Assembly (NCBI GenBank): GCA_018268675.1
Contig: JAFDWB010000090.1
Coordinates: 1-64,000, forward strand
Direction of reading: 5' to 3'
Length of the DNA stretch: 64,000 nt
Source: Actinomycetota bacterium
GTDB taxonomy: Bacteria; Actinomycetota; Thermoleophilia; Solirubrobacterales; 70-9
Position numbers and translations under genes: made by a program. Shown here piece after piece: positions 39,709-48,010 of this stretch. How positions within the stretch are numbered: position 1 is the first letter of the stretch; each line of letters starts with the position of its first letter. Under the pieces are notes generated by a model. The model ran no database searches, had not been told where the DNA came from, and was given only the letters and a program-made list of their open reading frames with translations.

Positions 39709-41180
39709 GGCTGCGGATTGTGGCGCAATTGGGAGACGACGAGGCCGATCGCCGCGCAGATCGAGAAGCAGGCGGCGCCGAGGGCCCAGCCGCCGCTGAC
39801 GTCGCTTAGGTAGTGGACGTTGAGGTAGACGCGCGAGAGGCCGACGAGCGCGGTGAGGACGAGCCCGGCGACGAACACCAGCGTCGCCCGCGTCATCCCC
39901 GGCCGCAGGCGGACGACGATCGTCGTCGCCAGCCAGACGTAGACCACCGAGTGGGCGGCGTGGCCGCTGGGGAAGGAGGAGCCGTGGGCTTCGACGAGGC
40001 GATCCGGCGGGCGCGGGCGGTTGACCCAGGTCTTGATCTCCGAGAAGCCGACCTGGATCAGTCCCATCGCGACGAGCAGGACGATCGCCTCGGCGAAGCG
40101 CCGGCGCCAGGCGAGCGCCGCCGCGCAGATCACCGTCAGCGGCCAGGTGAAGGCGCCCGAGCCGAGGAAGGTGATGATCTTCGCGACCGTCGTCATGAAG
40201 CCGCCGCGGATCGCTTCGGCGATTTCGATCGCGGTCTGGTCGCCGGGGGTCGGGCCGGGGTTGCCTTCGACCACCACGATGTAGGAGACGAGCACGAAGA
40301 GCGAGACGGCGAGGACCGCCATCAGCGAGGTGACTTCGAGGCCGAAGGTGCCGCCGGGGGTGAGGCGGTCGGCGAGGAAGCGGAGCTGCGTCTCGTAGCG
40401 GCGGCCGAGCCTCGCGATCCAGCGCGTCGCCGCGTGCTCGTCCATCCAGGCGACCGCCGCGACGCGGTTCTCGCGGACGCTCAGGTGGCGGGTCGTCCAG
40501 ATCACGCCGACCACGACGACGATCAAGGTGCCGAGCACGATCGCGCCCTTGCCCGCGTAGTTGATCGCGGTGTCGATCGACTTCGAGAAGACGTAGCCGA
40601 CGACGACCCCGGAGCTCACCCACAATCCGCAGCCGAGCACGCTGTAGGGGAAGAACTGGCGGAAGCGCATGCCGGAGCTGCCGGCGATGAAGGGGGCGAA
40701 GGCGCGGACGAAGCCGACGAAGCGACCGAGGAAGATCGTCTTGCCGCCGTGACGGGAGAAGAAGTCCTCCACCTGGTGGAGGCGCGCGTGGGAAAAGCCG
40801 AAACGGGGGCCGTGCCGGAGCAGGAAATCGCGGCCGAGCCGGCGGCCGAGGAAGAAGCTGGTGACGTCGCCGCCGCAGGCGCCGGCCCAGGCGACGGCGA
40901 TCGTCAGGTAGAGGTTGGTCGCGCCCTGGCCAGCGACGGCGCCGCCGAGCAGCATCACGGTCTCGCCCGGGGCGACCAGGCCGATGAAGGCGCCGGTCTC
41001 GGCGAAGGCGAAGAGGCCGACGAGGAGGTAGGTCCAGGCGCCGAGCGCGTTGGCGACCTTCTCCAGGAGCGACTCGAGGTCGAGGACCTGGGTGAAGAGG
41101 AAGTAGGCGACGGCGATCGCGGCGACGATGGCGATGCGGGTGGCCCATTTGCGTTGGGTCGGGGTGCCGGGGAGCTTCAT
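39705..41180 (-). CDS. DedA-family membrane protein fused to a PAP2 lipid phosphatase
   Basis: 491 aa; ATG (MKLPGTPTQ) preceded by GAGGAG. N-terminal DedA/SNARE-associated domain (about 30-220): FAETGAFIGLVAPGETVML, RHGGKTIFLGRFVGFVRAF, APFIAGSSGM. C-terminal PAP2 phosphatase (about 320-485) with the complete signature KTWVNRPRP, SSFPSGHAAHS and SRVYLNVHYLSD. DedA proteins translocate undecaprenyl phosphate and PAP2 enzymes dephosphorylate undecaprenyl pyrophosphate, so the fusion could couple both steps of carrier recycling (inference). Confidence 0.9.
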   Translation of the reverse strand: MKLPGTPTQRKWATRIAIVAAIAVAYFLFTQVLDLESLLEKVANALGAWTYLLVGLFAFAETGAFIGLVAPGETVMLLGGAVAGQGATNLYLTIAVAWAGACGGDVTSFFLGRRLGRDFLLRHGPRFGFSHARLHQVEDFFSRHGGKTIFLGRFVGFVRAFAPFIAGSSGMRFRQFFPYSVLGCGLWVSSGVVVGYVFSKSIDTAINYAGKGAIVLGTLIVVVVGVIWTTRHLSVRENRVAAVAWMDEHAATRWIARLGRRYETQLRFLADRLTPGGTFGLEVTSLMAVLAVSLFVLVSYIVVVEGNPGPTPGDQTAIEIAEAIRGGFMTTVAKIITFLGSGAFTWPLTVICAAALAWRRRFAEAIVLLVAMGLIQVGFSEIKTWVNRPRPPDRLVEAHGSSFPSGHAAHSVVYVWLATTIVVRLRPGMTRATLVFVAGLVLTALVGLSRVYLNVHYLSDVSGGWALGAACFSICAAIGLVVSQLRHNPQP

Positions 41181-41196
41181 CGGGGCGCTCCTCGGG

Positions 41197-41268
41197 GCGG
41201 GGGTGTCGTGACACCCTCCGGACGCGCCTTCGGCGCTGAGTGTCCGGAGGGTGTCACGACACCCCCGC
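41197..41268. repeat. 72-bp palindrome covering the ispE stop codon and the dedA/pap2 leader
   Basis: Perfect 27-bp arms (41197-41223 and 41242-41268; outer part GCGGGGGTGTCGTGACACC) with an 18-nt loop that holds GCGCCTTCGGCGC. Each arm also contains the small palindrome GTGTCGTGACAC. The right arm encodes the last ispE codons and its TGA. It may terminate or attenuate transcription before dedA/pap2. Confidence 0.85.
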
Positions 41269-42147
41269 CAAGCAGACGATCGCGTCATTGCGGTCGAGGG
41301 AGGTGGTTGCTGCCTCGGCTTCGGAAAGGGTTGGGAACAAGGCGACCGCGGTCGGGCCGGAGCCGCTCAGGAAGACGGCGGGGGCTCCGGTATCGCGGAG
41401 GGCGGCGAGGGCGGTGGCGATGTCGGGGCGGAGGCTGATCGCGGCGGGCTCGAGGTCGTTGATCAAGAGGTCGGCGTAGGCGAGGGGCGAGGCGCCTGCG
41501 CCGGCGGCGGTGCGCAGGCGGCCGGCGATCTCCTCCAGCTCCTCCGGGTCCCGGCCGAGCCCCAGCCGGTCGGCCTCGGCGAAGACCGCCGCGGTCGAGA
41601 GCCCGCCGCCCGAGGGCAGCAGCACCGCCGCGTGCTCCGCGGGCGCCGGCAACGGCTCGACCCGCTCCCCCGCCCCCCGGACCAACGCCAGCCCCGGCCG
41701 CAGCTGCGAAGGCACGTCCGCCCCCAACTCCGCCGCAAGCGCCGAAAGCCCGGCAACACCTACCGTCACGGCTGAAGCATTTTGGTTGTCAGGGGACCAA
41801 AATGCTTCAGCCGGGAAGGTGGTGGCGGGGGACGCGAGGCGCAGGACGGCGGCGGCGTCGGCCGAGCCGCCGCCGAGGCCCGCGGCGACCGGGGTGCGCT
41901 TCTCGATCTCGATCCGCAGCGGCGGCGCGTCCCAGCCGCGCTCGCGGAGCTTCGCCAGTGCCCGGGCGGCGAGGTTCTCGCCCTCGACCCCCGGGCAGAC
42001 GACCTCGTCGCGCTCCGCCTCCTCGACCCGCAGCAGGTCGGCCAGCGCCAGCGGCTCGAAGAGCGAGCACAGCTCGTGCAGGCCGTCGGGGCGAGGGCCG
42101 CCGAGGTAGAGGCCGAGGTTCAGCTTCGCGGGGGCGCGGACCAGCAT
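41254..42147 (-). CDS. ispE: 4-diphosphocytidyl-2-C-methyl-D-erythritol kinase
   Basis: 297 aa. GHMP kinase of the MEP isoprenoid pathway: APAKLNLGLYLGGPRPDG, the ATP loop PVAAGLGGGSADAAAVLRL and the C-terminal VFLSGSGPTAVALFP. Between AAVLRL and LSALAAELGADVP about 16 residues more than usual are present; they are encoded by a 43-bp palindrome (AEAFWSPDNQNASA). The C-terminal codons and stop come from a second palindrome. Last housekeeping gene of metG-tatD-rsmA-ispE. No clear ribosome site before the ATG. Confidence 0.93.
   Translation of the reverse strand: MLVRAPAKLNLGLYLGGPRPDGLHELCSLFEPLALADLLRVEEAERDEVVCPGVEGENLAARALAKLRERGWDAPPLRIEIEKRTPVAAGLGGGSADAAAVLRLASPATTFPAEAFWSPDNQNASAVTVGVAGLSALAAELGADVPSQLRPGLALVRGAGERVEPLPAPAEHAAVLLPSGGGLSTAAVFAEADRLGLGRDPEELEEIAGRLRTAAGAGASPLAYADLLINDLEPAAISLRPDIATALAALRDTGAPAVFLSGSGPTAVALFPTLSEAEAATTSLDRNDAIVCLAGVS
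41770..41812. repeat. 43-bp palindrome translated in frame inside ispE
   Basis: GGCTGAAGCATTTTGGT (41770-41786) and ACCAAAATGCTTCAGCC (41796-41812), perfect 17-bp arms, 9-nt loop. AT content is much higher than in the surrounding ispE sequence, which marks it as an insertion. Confidence 0.85.
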
Positions 42148-42181
42148 CGCGGGAAGGGTTTCACGGCTCTCCCCGGCCGGG

Positions 42182-42961
42182 TCAGGACGCCTCCCGGTGC
42201 AGGATCGCCGACAGGGCGGCGAAGTCGGCGGGCGCCAGGCGCTCGGCCCGCGCGTCCTCGGGCAGGCCGAGCTCCGCCAGCCCCGCGCGGGCGGCGGCGC
42301 GGGGCGTCGAGACGCCGCGCAGGCCCGCGATCTCCAGCGACCGCGCCAGCGTTTTGCGCCGGTGGGCGAAGGCGGCGCGGACGAGGTCACGGGTCGCCGC
42401 GTCGGCGCCCGGCCCGGTGCGACGCAGGCGCAGGATCGCCGAGTCGACCCGCGGGCGCGGCTTGAACACGGCGGGGTCGACCTTGCGCACCAGCTCCACT
42501 TCGCAGGCGAGCTGGGCGATCGCGCTCGGCGCCCCGTAGGTGCGCGAGCCGGGCGCCGCCCGCAGCCGCTCGGCGATCTCCAGCTGCACCATCACGGTCC
42601 AGGCCTCGAGCGAGGGCAGCTCCGCGATCGTCCGCAGGATCACCGGCGTCGCCACCGAGTAGGGCAGGTTGGCGACCATCGCGTCCGGCGCCGGGTCGAG
42701 GCCCGCGAGATCGAGCTTCACCGCATCGCCCCAGTGGAGCGTCACGTTCGGGAGCGCCGCGATCGGCGCCAGCGCCGCCTCCAGCCCGCGGTCGATCTCC
42801 ACCGTGTGCAGGTGGGCGACCCGCGGCGCGAGTCGCGCGCTCAGCACCCCTTCCCCGGCGCCGACCTCGAGCACCACGTCGCCCTCCCCGACGCCCGAGT
42901 CGCGGACGATCGCGTCGAGCAGGTTCGGGTCGGCGAGGAAGTTCTGGCCGAGCCTGACCAC
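42182..42961 (-). CDS. rsmA: 16S rRNA (adenine-1518/1519) dimethyltransferase
   Basis: 259 aa. Rossmann methyltransferase: LGQNFLADPNLLDAIVRDS, SAM motif VVLEVGAGEGVLSARLA, VEIDRGLEAAL and catalytic NLPYSVATPVI, with C-terminal FKPRPRVDSAILRL. Dimethylates two adenines in the helix 45 loop during small-subunit maturation. 7 bp after tatD and 34 bp before ispE, the classic order. Confidence 0.96.
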   Translation of the reverse strand: MVRLGQNFLADPNLLDAIVRDSGVGEGDVVLEVGAGEGVLSARLAPRVAHLHTVEIDRGLEAALAPIAALPNVTLHWGDAVKLDLAGLDPAPDAMVANLPYSVATPVILRTIAELPSLEAWTVMVQLEIAERLRAAPGSRTYGAPSAIAQLACEVELVRKVDPAVFKPRPRVDSAILRLRRTGPGADAATRDLVRAAFAHRRKTLARSLEIAGLRGVSTPRAAARAGLAELGLPEDARAERLAPADFAALSAILHREAS

Positions 42962-42968
42962 GGCGGCG

Positions 42969-43736
42969 CTACCAGCCGAAGAGCGCGCGGGCGTTCGCCT
43001 CGACCGTCCGCTCCAGCTCCGCGTAGGAGACGCCGCGCTCGGCCGCGACCACCTCCGCGGTGGCGACCACGTTGGCGGGCTCGTTGCGTTCGCGGCGGCG
43101 CACCTGCGGGGTGAGGAAGGGCGCGTCGGTCTCGACCAGGATCCGGTCCTCCGGCACCTTCGCCGCCGCGAACCGCAGGTCGGCGGAGCGCGGGTAGGTG
43201 ACGTTCCCGGCGAACGAGCAGTACCAGCCGCGCGCCGCCGCCTCGTCCACCTTCTGCGGCGCCGAAAAGCAGTGGAGGATCACGGTGGCGCCGTCGGCGC
43301 GCGCGTCGAGCGTGGCGAAGATCTCCTCGATCGCGGCGCTCTCGCCGTCCCGGTCGCGGGCGTGGATGACGATCGGCAGGCCGAGCTCGACCGCCACCTC
43401 GATCTGTCCGGCGAAGGCGCGGCGCTGGTCCGCGGGCGTTGCGGTGTCGCGGTAGAAGTCGAGGCCGGTCTCGCCGATCGCGCGCACGTTCGGGTGGGCG
43501 CCGAGCTCGACCAGCGCCGCCTGGGCGGTGTCGTCGAAGCCGCTCGCGTCGTTCGGGTGGCGGCCGACCGCGGCGAAGACCGCCTCCTCGGTCTCGGTGA
43601 GCGCGACGACCTCGGCATTCGTCTCCTCGTCGAGCCCCACGTTCAGCATCCGCCCCACCCCGGCCTCGGCGGCGGCCTCCAGCACCTCGGCGACCGGCTT
43701 CTCGCAGAGGAACAGGTGGGTGTGGGAGTCGATCAC
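42969..43736 (-). CDS. tatD: TatD-family metal-dependent deoxyribonuclease
   Basis: 255 aa. TIM-barrel hydrolase with all metal ligands: MIDSHTHLFL (HxH), AIGETGLDFYRD (Glu), PIVIHARDRDGES (His), VILHCFSAP (His) and ILVETDAPFLTP (Asp). Degrades DNA ends in repair and turnover. Located between metG (10 bp upstream) and rsmA (7 bp downstream). Confidence 0.95.
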   Translation of the reverse strand: MIDSHTHLFLCEKPVAEVLEAAAEAGVGRMLNVGLDEETNAEVVALTETEEAVFAAVGRHPNDASGFDDTAQAALVELGAHPNVRAIGETGLDFYRDTATPADQRRAFAGQIEVAVELGLPIVIHARDRDGESAAIEEIFATLDARADGATVILHCFSAPQKVDEAAARGWYCSFAGNVTYPRSADLRFAAAKVPEDRILVETDAPFLTPQVRRRERNEPANVVATAEVVAAERGVSYAELERTVEANARALFGW

Positions 43737-43746
43737 CGCGCCGCCC

Positions 43747-45261
43747 TCACGCGGGCGTCTCGATCTTCGGGAAGAGCGGCTGGATGCGCTCGACCGTCTG
43801 GCCGCCCGCGCGCGAGCCGAGCTCCGCCAGCCCGCGCCCTCCTTCGCCGAGCCCGGCGAGCAGCGACTCGGCGGTCGCCGGCAGGTAGGGCACCAGCATC
43901 AGGGTGACGACGCGGAGGCCCTCGACCAGGTTGTAGAGGACTTCGTCGAGGCGGGCCGGGTCGGCCTCGTCCTTCGCCAGCACCCACGGCGAGGTTTCCT
44001 CGACGTAGCGGTTGAGGCGCCGGACCAGCGCCCAGACCGTCTCCAGCGCCTGCGAGAGCTCCGCCCGGTCGATCAGCCCGCGGAACCGGTCGAGCGCGCC
44101 TTCGAAGTCCTCGGCGAGCACCGCGTCGACGTGGGCCACCGGCACCACCCCGTCGCGGTAGCGCGCCACCATCGCCAGCGTGCGGCTGGCGAGGTTGCCG
44201 TAGTCGTTGGCGAGCTCGGTCTCGTAGCGCGCCTCGAAGCCCGCGGTCGAGATCGACCCGTCCTGGCCGAAGCTCACCTCGCGGAAGAGGTAGAAGCGCA
44301 GGGCGTCTGAGCCGAAACGGTCGATCACCTCGAAGGGATCAAGGACGTTGCCGAGGCTCTTCGACATCTTTTTCTCGCCCATCAGCAGGAAGCCGTGGAT
44401 CACCATCCGGCGCGGCGGCTCGAGCCCGGCGGCCATGCAGAGCGCGGGCCAGATCACCGCGTGGAACTTGAGGATGTCCTTCGCCATCACGTGCAGGTCG
44501 GCGGGCCAGAAGCGCTCGGTCAGGTCCTCGCCGGGGCGGGCGAAGGTGAGCGCGGTGACGTAGTTGAGGAGCGCGTCGAACCACACGTACATGCGCTGAT
44601 CGGGGTCCCAGGGCAGCGGCAGCCCCCACTTCAGGGTCGGCCGCGACAGCGAGACGTCCTCGAGCCCGCCCTTGATGAACGACACCGCCTCGTTGCGGCG
44701 GAACTCGGGCACGACCAGGTCCGGCTGCTCCTCGTACAGCGCTTCCAGCCTCCCCTGGAACTTGGAGAGCTCGAAGAACCAGTTCTCCTCTTCGACCCAG
44801 TCGAGCGGGATCTCGTGGATCGGGCAGGTGTTCCCCGCCGCCACCTCGCGCTCGGTTTTGAAGTCGGCGCAGCGCGGGCAGTACCACCCTTCATAAGCGC
44901 CCTTGCGCACCCACCCGTTGTCGTACACCCGCTGCATGATCTCGGCGACCTTCGCTTCGTGCCGCGGATCGGACGTCCTGATGAAGAAATCGTTGGTCGC
45001 GTCGATGATCGGCATCAGCGCCTCGAACTTCGCCGCGTTCCGGTCCACCAGCTCCGCCGGCGCGATCCCCTCCGCCGCCGCCGCGTTCTCGATCGGCTCC
45101 CCATGCTCGTCCGTCCCGGTGAGGAAGAACACGTCCTCTCCCCGCTGCCGATGGTGCCGCGCCAGGATGTCCGCCGCCAGCGTCGAGTACGCGTGCCCGA
45201 GATGCGGCTCCGCGTTGACGTAGTAGATCGGCGTGGTGACGTACCAGTTGTCTGTGGACAT
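43747..45261 (-). CDS. metG: Methionyl-tRNA synthetase
   Basis: 504 aa, compact form without the C-terminal tRNA-binding domain. Class I motifs NAEPHLGHAYSTLAADIL (HIGH) and KKMSKSLGNVLDPF (KMSKS). A single knuckle region EGWYCPRCADFKTE ... NTCPIHEIP replaces part of the zinc domain. Anticodon-binding alpha-helical C-terminus. ATG preceded by AGAGGT. Head of metG-tatD-rsmA-ispE. Confidence 0.96.
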   Translation of the reverse strand: MSTDNWYVTTPIYYVNAEPHLGHAYSTLAADILARHHRQRGEDVFFLTGTDEHGEPIENAAAAEGIAPAELVDRNAAKFEALMPIIDATNDFFIRTSDPRHEAKVAEIMQRVYDNGWVRKGAYEGWYCPRCADFKTEREVAAGNTCPIHEIPLDWVEEENWFFELSKFQGRLEALYEEQPDLVVPEFRRNEAVSFIKGGLEDVSLSRPTLKWGLPLPWDPDQRMYVWFDALLNYVTALTFARPGEDLTERFWPADLHVMAKDILKFHAVIWPALCMAAGLEPPRRMVIHGFLLMGEKKMSKSLGNVLDPFEVIDRFGSDALRFYLFREVSFGQDGSISTAGFEARYETELANDYGNLASRTLAMVARYRDGVVPVAHVDAVLAEDFEGALDRFRGLIDRAELSQALETVWALVRRLNRYVEETSPWVLAKDEADPARLDEVLYNLVEGLRVVTLMLVPYLPATAESLLAGLGEGGRGLAELGSRAGGQTVERIQPLFPKIETPA

Positions 45262-45328
45262 ACCTCTGCCGAACGCTACTGGTTCAGCGAAGGACCCCCG
45301 TTCCGGGAGGACCGACACGCGCGACCGT

Positions 45329-45751
45329 TCAGGCGTCCGCAGGCAACAACGTGAACGACCCGCCCTGAAGCGGCGCCACCGCCCGGAAATGGCGCTCGTC
45401 GAAGCTGAGCAGCCGCCGAGTTCCGTAGCGCTCCGCGAGGATGATGACCGCGCAGTCGGCGAGACCGAGGCCGAGATCGGCGTAGCGGGTGTCGAGGTCG
45501 GCGACGGCCCTGTAATCGCCGGGTTCCAGGCACGCGACCTCGTAGCGCTGTGCGGCGAGATCGCTGAGGAAGGCGCGCCGTGCCGCTTCGCCGAAGCGGA
45601 CACCGAGCAGATAGTCGACTTCGGCCGCGACCGGGGCAGGCAGGACCAGTGGACCCTCCTCCTCGTCGCGGATCCGGAGCAGCGCCTCGAGCTGGGGCTC
45701 CCTGGAGTCTGCCGAGGCGACCAGAGGTGCCGCGTCGAGAATCAGGGTCAC
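45329..45751 (-). CDS. vapC: PIN-domain ribonuclease toxin (VapC-like)
   Basis: 140 aa, GTG start overlapping the antitoxin stop by 4 bp. The four acidic PIN residues are visible: MTLILDAAPL (Asp), PVAAEVDYLLG (Glu), GLGLADCAVI (Asp) and LLSFDERHF (Asp). Such toxins cleave tRNA or rRNA when the antitoxin is lost. It lies upstream of metG but is probably independently transcribed with vapB. Confidence 0.9.
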   Translation of the reverse strand: MTLILDAAPLVASADSREPQLEALLRIRDEEEGPLVLPAPVAAEVDYLLGVRFGEAARRAFLSDLAAQRYEVACLEPGDYRAVADLDTRYADLGLGLADCAVIILAERYGTRRLLSFDERHFRAVAPLQGGSFTLLPADA

Positions 45752-45984
45752 TCGCCGAAGCCGCGCATCAGCTCGTCCTCGGGGATCTCCGAGATCGGCC
45801 GGAAGTCGGCGTCGATGCGCTCGAAGTTGCCGGCGAGGGCGAAGTTCCGATCGCGCTTCGGTCTGGGCCGATAGGCGGCGATGGCCTCGCGGACGATCTC
45901 CGCCTGAGGACGGCCCTCCGCTCTGGACAGCCGGGCGAGGCGATCTGCCTGCTCCTCATCCAGGTAGACGCTGGTCTTGTGCAT
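45748..45984 (-). CDS. vapB: Ribbon-helix-helix antitoxin (VapB/CopG-like)
   Basis: 78 aa. N-terminal ribbon-helix-helix: MHKTSVYLDEEQADRLARL, RAEGRPQAEIVREAIAAY, binding the operator as a dimer. The C-terminal half (DADFRPISEIPEDELMRGF) is acidic and extended, suited to fill the PIN active site. ATG follows closely on a -10-like TACAAT, so the mRNA is nearly leaderless. Confidence 0.85.
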   Translation of the reverse strand: MHKTSVYLDEEQADRLARLSRAEGRPQAEIVREAIAAYRPRPKRDRNFALAGNFERIDADFRPISEIPEDELMRGFGE

Positions 45985-45988
45985 GGTG

Positions 45989-46018
45989 CGACCTATTGTA
46001 GGGCAGAACGTAGGGCAC
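45989..46018 (-). promoter_or_regulatory. vapBC promoter with direct-repeat operator
   Basis: On the reverse strand two TGCCCTAC repeats, 12 bp apart start to start, are followed by TACAAT, which ends about 11 bp before the vapB ATG. The repeats are likely antitoxin-binding half-sites overlapping the promoter (autoregulation, inferred from VapBC biology). Confidence 0.5.
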
Positions 46019-46074
46019 CAACTCGGAAGGCCGTGCTCCGCCCGCCGACCCAAGCAGAACGATCGGCGCCCGCC

Positions 46075-46902
46075 TCAGCGGCGCGCCTCGCGGCCGGTCA
46101 GGGCTTTGTAGAGGTCGTTGGCGCGGGTGCCGGTGAGGGCGGCGACGACGGAGGCGGCGGCGCGGGGGCGGGCGCCGGACTGGACGAGGTGGCGGAGGGC
46201 GTCGACGGCGAAGCCGACGTCCTGGCCGTGGCCGGCGGTGGCGGCGGGGCCGATGACGAGGACGATCTCGCCGCGGACGTCGCCGCGGAAGCGGCGGGCC
46301 AGCTCGCCGAGGGTGGCGCGGGCGACCTCCTCGTGGACCTTGGTCAGCTCGCGGCAGACGGCGGCCTCGCGGTCGGGGGCGATCGCGGCGAGGGCGGCGA
46401 GGCTCTCGCCGACGCGGCGCGGGGACTCGAAGCAGACGACGGTCTCGGTCGAGCGCAGGACGCGCTCCATCTCCCCCGCCCGCCGCGGCAGGAAGCCCTC
46501 GAAGCGCCAGCGGTCGGTCGGCAGGCCCGAGGCCACCAGCGCCACCGGCACCACCGAGGGACCGGGCAGCACGGTCAGCTCGAGGTCGCGCTCGATGCAG
46601 CGGCGGATCAGCTTGAAGCCGGGGTCGGAGATGGCCGGCATGCCCGCGTCGGAGACCAGGGCGACGAGGTAGCCGCGCTCGATCTGCTGGGTGAGCTCGA
46701 CCGCCCGCGCCGATTCGTTGCCCTCGTGGAAGGAGACCAGGCGCGGCGCCGGGCGGATCGCCAGCCGGTCGAGGAGCTGGCCGGCCCTGCGGGTGTCCTC
46801 GCAGGCGATGAAGTCGGCGGTGACCAGCGCCTCGCGGACGCGCGGGCTGACATCGTCCACGTTGCCGATCGGGGTCGGGCAGACGACCAGCGCGCCCGCC
46901 AT
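46075..46902 (-). CDS. rsmI: 16S rRNA (cytidine-1402 2'-O) methyltransferase
   Basis: 275 aa. Tetrapyrrole-methylase fold: VVCPTPIGNVDDVSPRV, IACEDTRRAGQLLDRL, LVSFHEGNES, LVSDAGMPAISDPGFKL, VASGLPTDRWRFEGFLPR. C-terminal AAASVVAALTGTRANDLYK is the usual RsmI end. Modifies the P-site base C1402 together with RsmH. ATG overlaps the glucokinase stop. Confidence 0.95.
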   Translation of the reverse strand: MAGALVVCPTPIGNVDDVSPRVREALVTADFIACEDTRRAGQLLDRLAIRPAPRLVSFHEGNESARAVELTQQIERGYLVALVSDAGMPAISDPGFKLIRRCIERDLELTVLPGPSVVPVALVASGLPTDRWRFEGFLPRRAGEMERVLRSTETVVCFESPRRVGESLAALAAIAPDREAAVCRELTKVHEEVARATLGELARRFRGDVRGEIVLVIGPAATAGHGQDVGFAVDALRHLVQSGARPRAAASVVAALTGTRANDLYKALTGREARR

Positions 46903-47858
46903 CAGCGCTTCGTCTCGAGCTGGGTGCGGGCGAGCGCGGCGGCGCCGATCATCCCCGCGTCGTTGCCGAGCGTCGCGGCGAGGATCGGCGTCTCGTTCAT
47001 CGGCCGCAGCGCCCGGGCGCGGACTTCCTTGCGGGCGGGATCGAGCAGCAGGTCGCCGGCCTCGATCACGCCGCCGCCGACCACGATCGCTTCCGGCTCG
47101 AAGATGTTGGCGAAGCTCGCGCAGGCGACGCCGAGGCGGCTGCCGATCAGGTCGAAGACGGCGATCGCGGTCTCGTCCCCGGCCAGCGCCGCCGCGGTGA
47201 CGGCGGGGCCGTCGACCTCCACCCCTTCGGCGTGCAGCTTGCCGAGCGCCGAGTCGGGCGCCGATTCCGCCGCCGCGCGGCCCTCGCGACCGAGCGCGGT
47301 CCCCGAGGCGAGCGCCTCGACGCAGCCGTGGTTGGGGCAGTTGCCCTGGCAGGGCGGGCCGTCGGCCTGGATCACGACGTGGCCGAGCTCCGCTCCCGCC
47401 CCGGTGGCGCCGCGGAAGATCTCGCCGCCGAGGATCAGCCCGCCGCCGATCCCGGTGCCGATCGTCAGCATCACGATCGTCGGCTTGCCGCGGGCGGCGC
47501 CGTAGCGGTACTCGGCGAGCGCCGCGACGTTGGCGTCGTTGTCGAGGAAGACCGGCAGGCCGACCCGCTCGGAGACGACGTCGCGGACCGGCAGGTCGAG
47601 CAGCGGCAGGTTGACCGCGGAGACCGCTTCGCCGCGCTCCTGGTTGATCGTCGCCGGGATGCCGAGGCCGACCGCGACCGCCTCCGGCCGCGCCGCCCGC
47701 GCCGCGTTCACCTCGCGGACGAGGAGCTCGATCAGCTCGTCCTGGTCCTGCCCGCGCGAGGTCTCGCGACTCTCCCACAGGCACTCGACGCCGGCCAGGA
47801 CGCCGACCTGAATCTTCGTCCCGCCGAGGTCGACACCGATCGTCTCGGCCTCACTCAT
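46902..47858 (-). CDS. ROK-family glucokinase
   Basis: 318 aa. Sugar-kinase ASKHA fold: IGVDLGGTKIQVGVL (phosphate 1), FLDNDANVAALAEYRYG (catalytic Asp), MLTIGTGIGGGLILGGE, the ROK zinc site ELGHV and CQGNCPNHGCVEALASG, and IVVGGGVIEAG. No HTH, so a kinase and not a repressor; probably phosphorylates glucose with ATP or polyphosphate. Coupled to rsmI; ATG right at a divergent gap with the LCP gene. Confidence 0.9.
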   Translation of the reverse strand: MSEAETIGVDLGGTKIQVGVLAGVECLWESRETSRGQDQDELIELLVREVNAARAARPEAVAVGLGIPATINQERGEAVSAVNLPLLDLPVRDVVSERVGLPVFLDNDANVAALAEYRYGAARGKPTIVMLTIGTGIGGGLILGGEIFRGATGAGAELGHVVIQADGPPCQGNCPNHGCVEALASGTALGREGRAAAESAPDSALGKLHAEGVEVDGPAVTAAALAGDETAIAVFDLIGSRLGVACASFANIFEPEAIVVGGGVIEAGDLLLDPARKEVRARALRPMNETPILAATLGNDAGMIGAAALARTQLETKR

Positions 47859-47906
47859 GGGGGGCTAGGCTAATCCTCCGCTCGTCGCGGTGTAGCAACG
47901 CCTATC

Positions 47907-47936
47907 CCGCCTGCAGGACGACCACCAAGCAGGCGG
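47907..47936. repeat. Small inverted repeat in the divergent glk/LCP promoter region
   Basis: CCGCCTGC and GCAGGCGG around 14 nt. It could be an operator for either divergent gene; no matching site was noticed elsewhere. Confidence 0.4.
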
Positions 47937-48010
47937 ATCGAGCCATCCGGCGAAGTTCGTTGTTCCTTAGAAACCCCGAGTACGGTTTCGGACCATTTTC
48001 GCGAGAAGAC

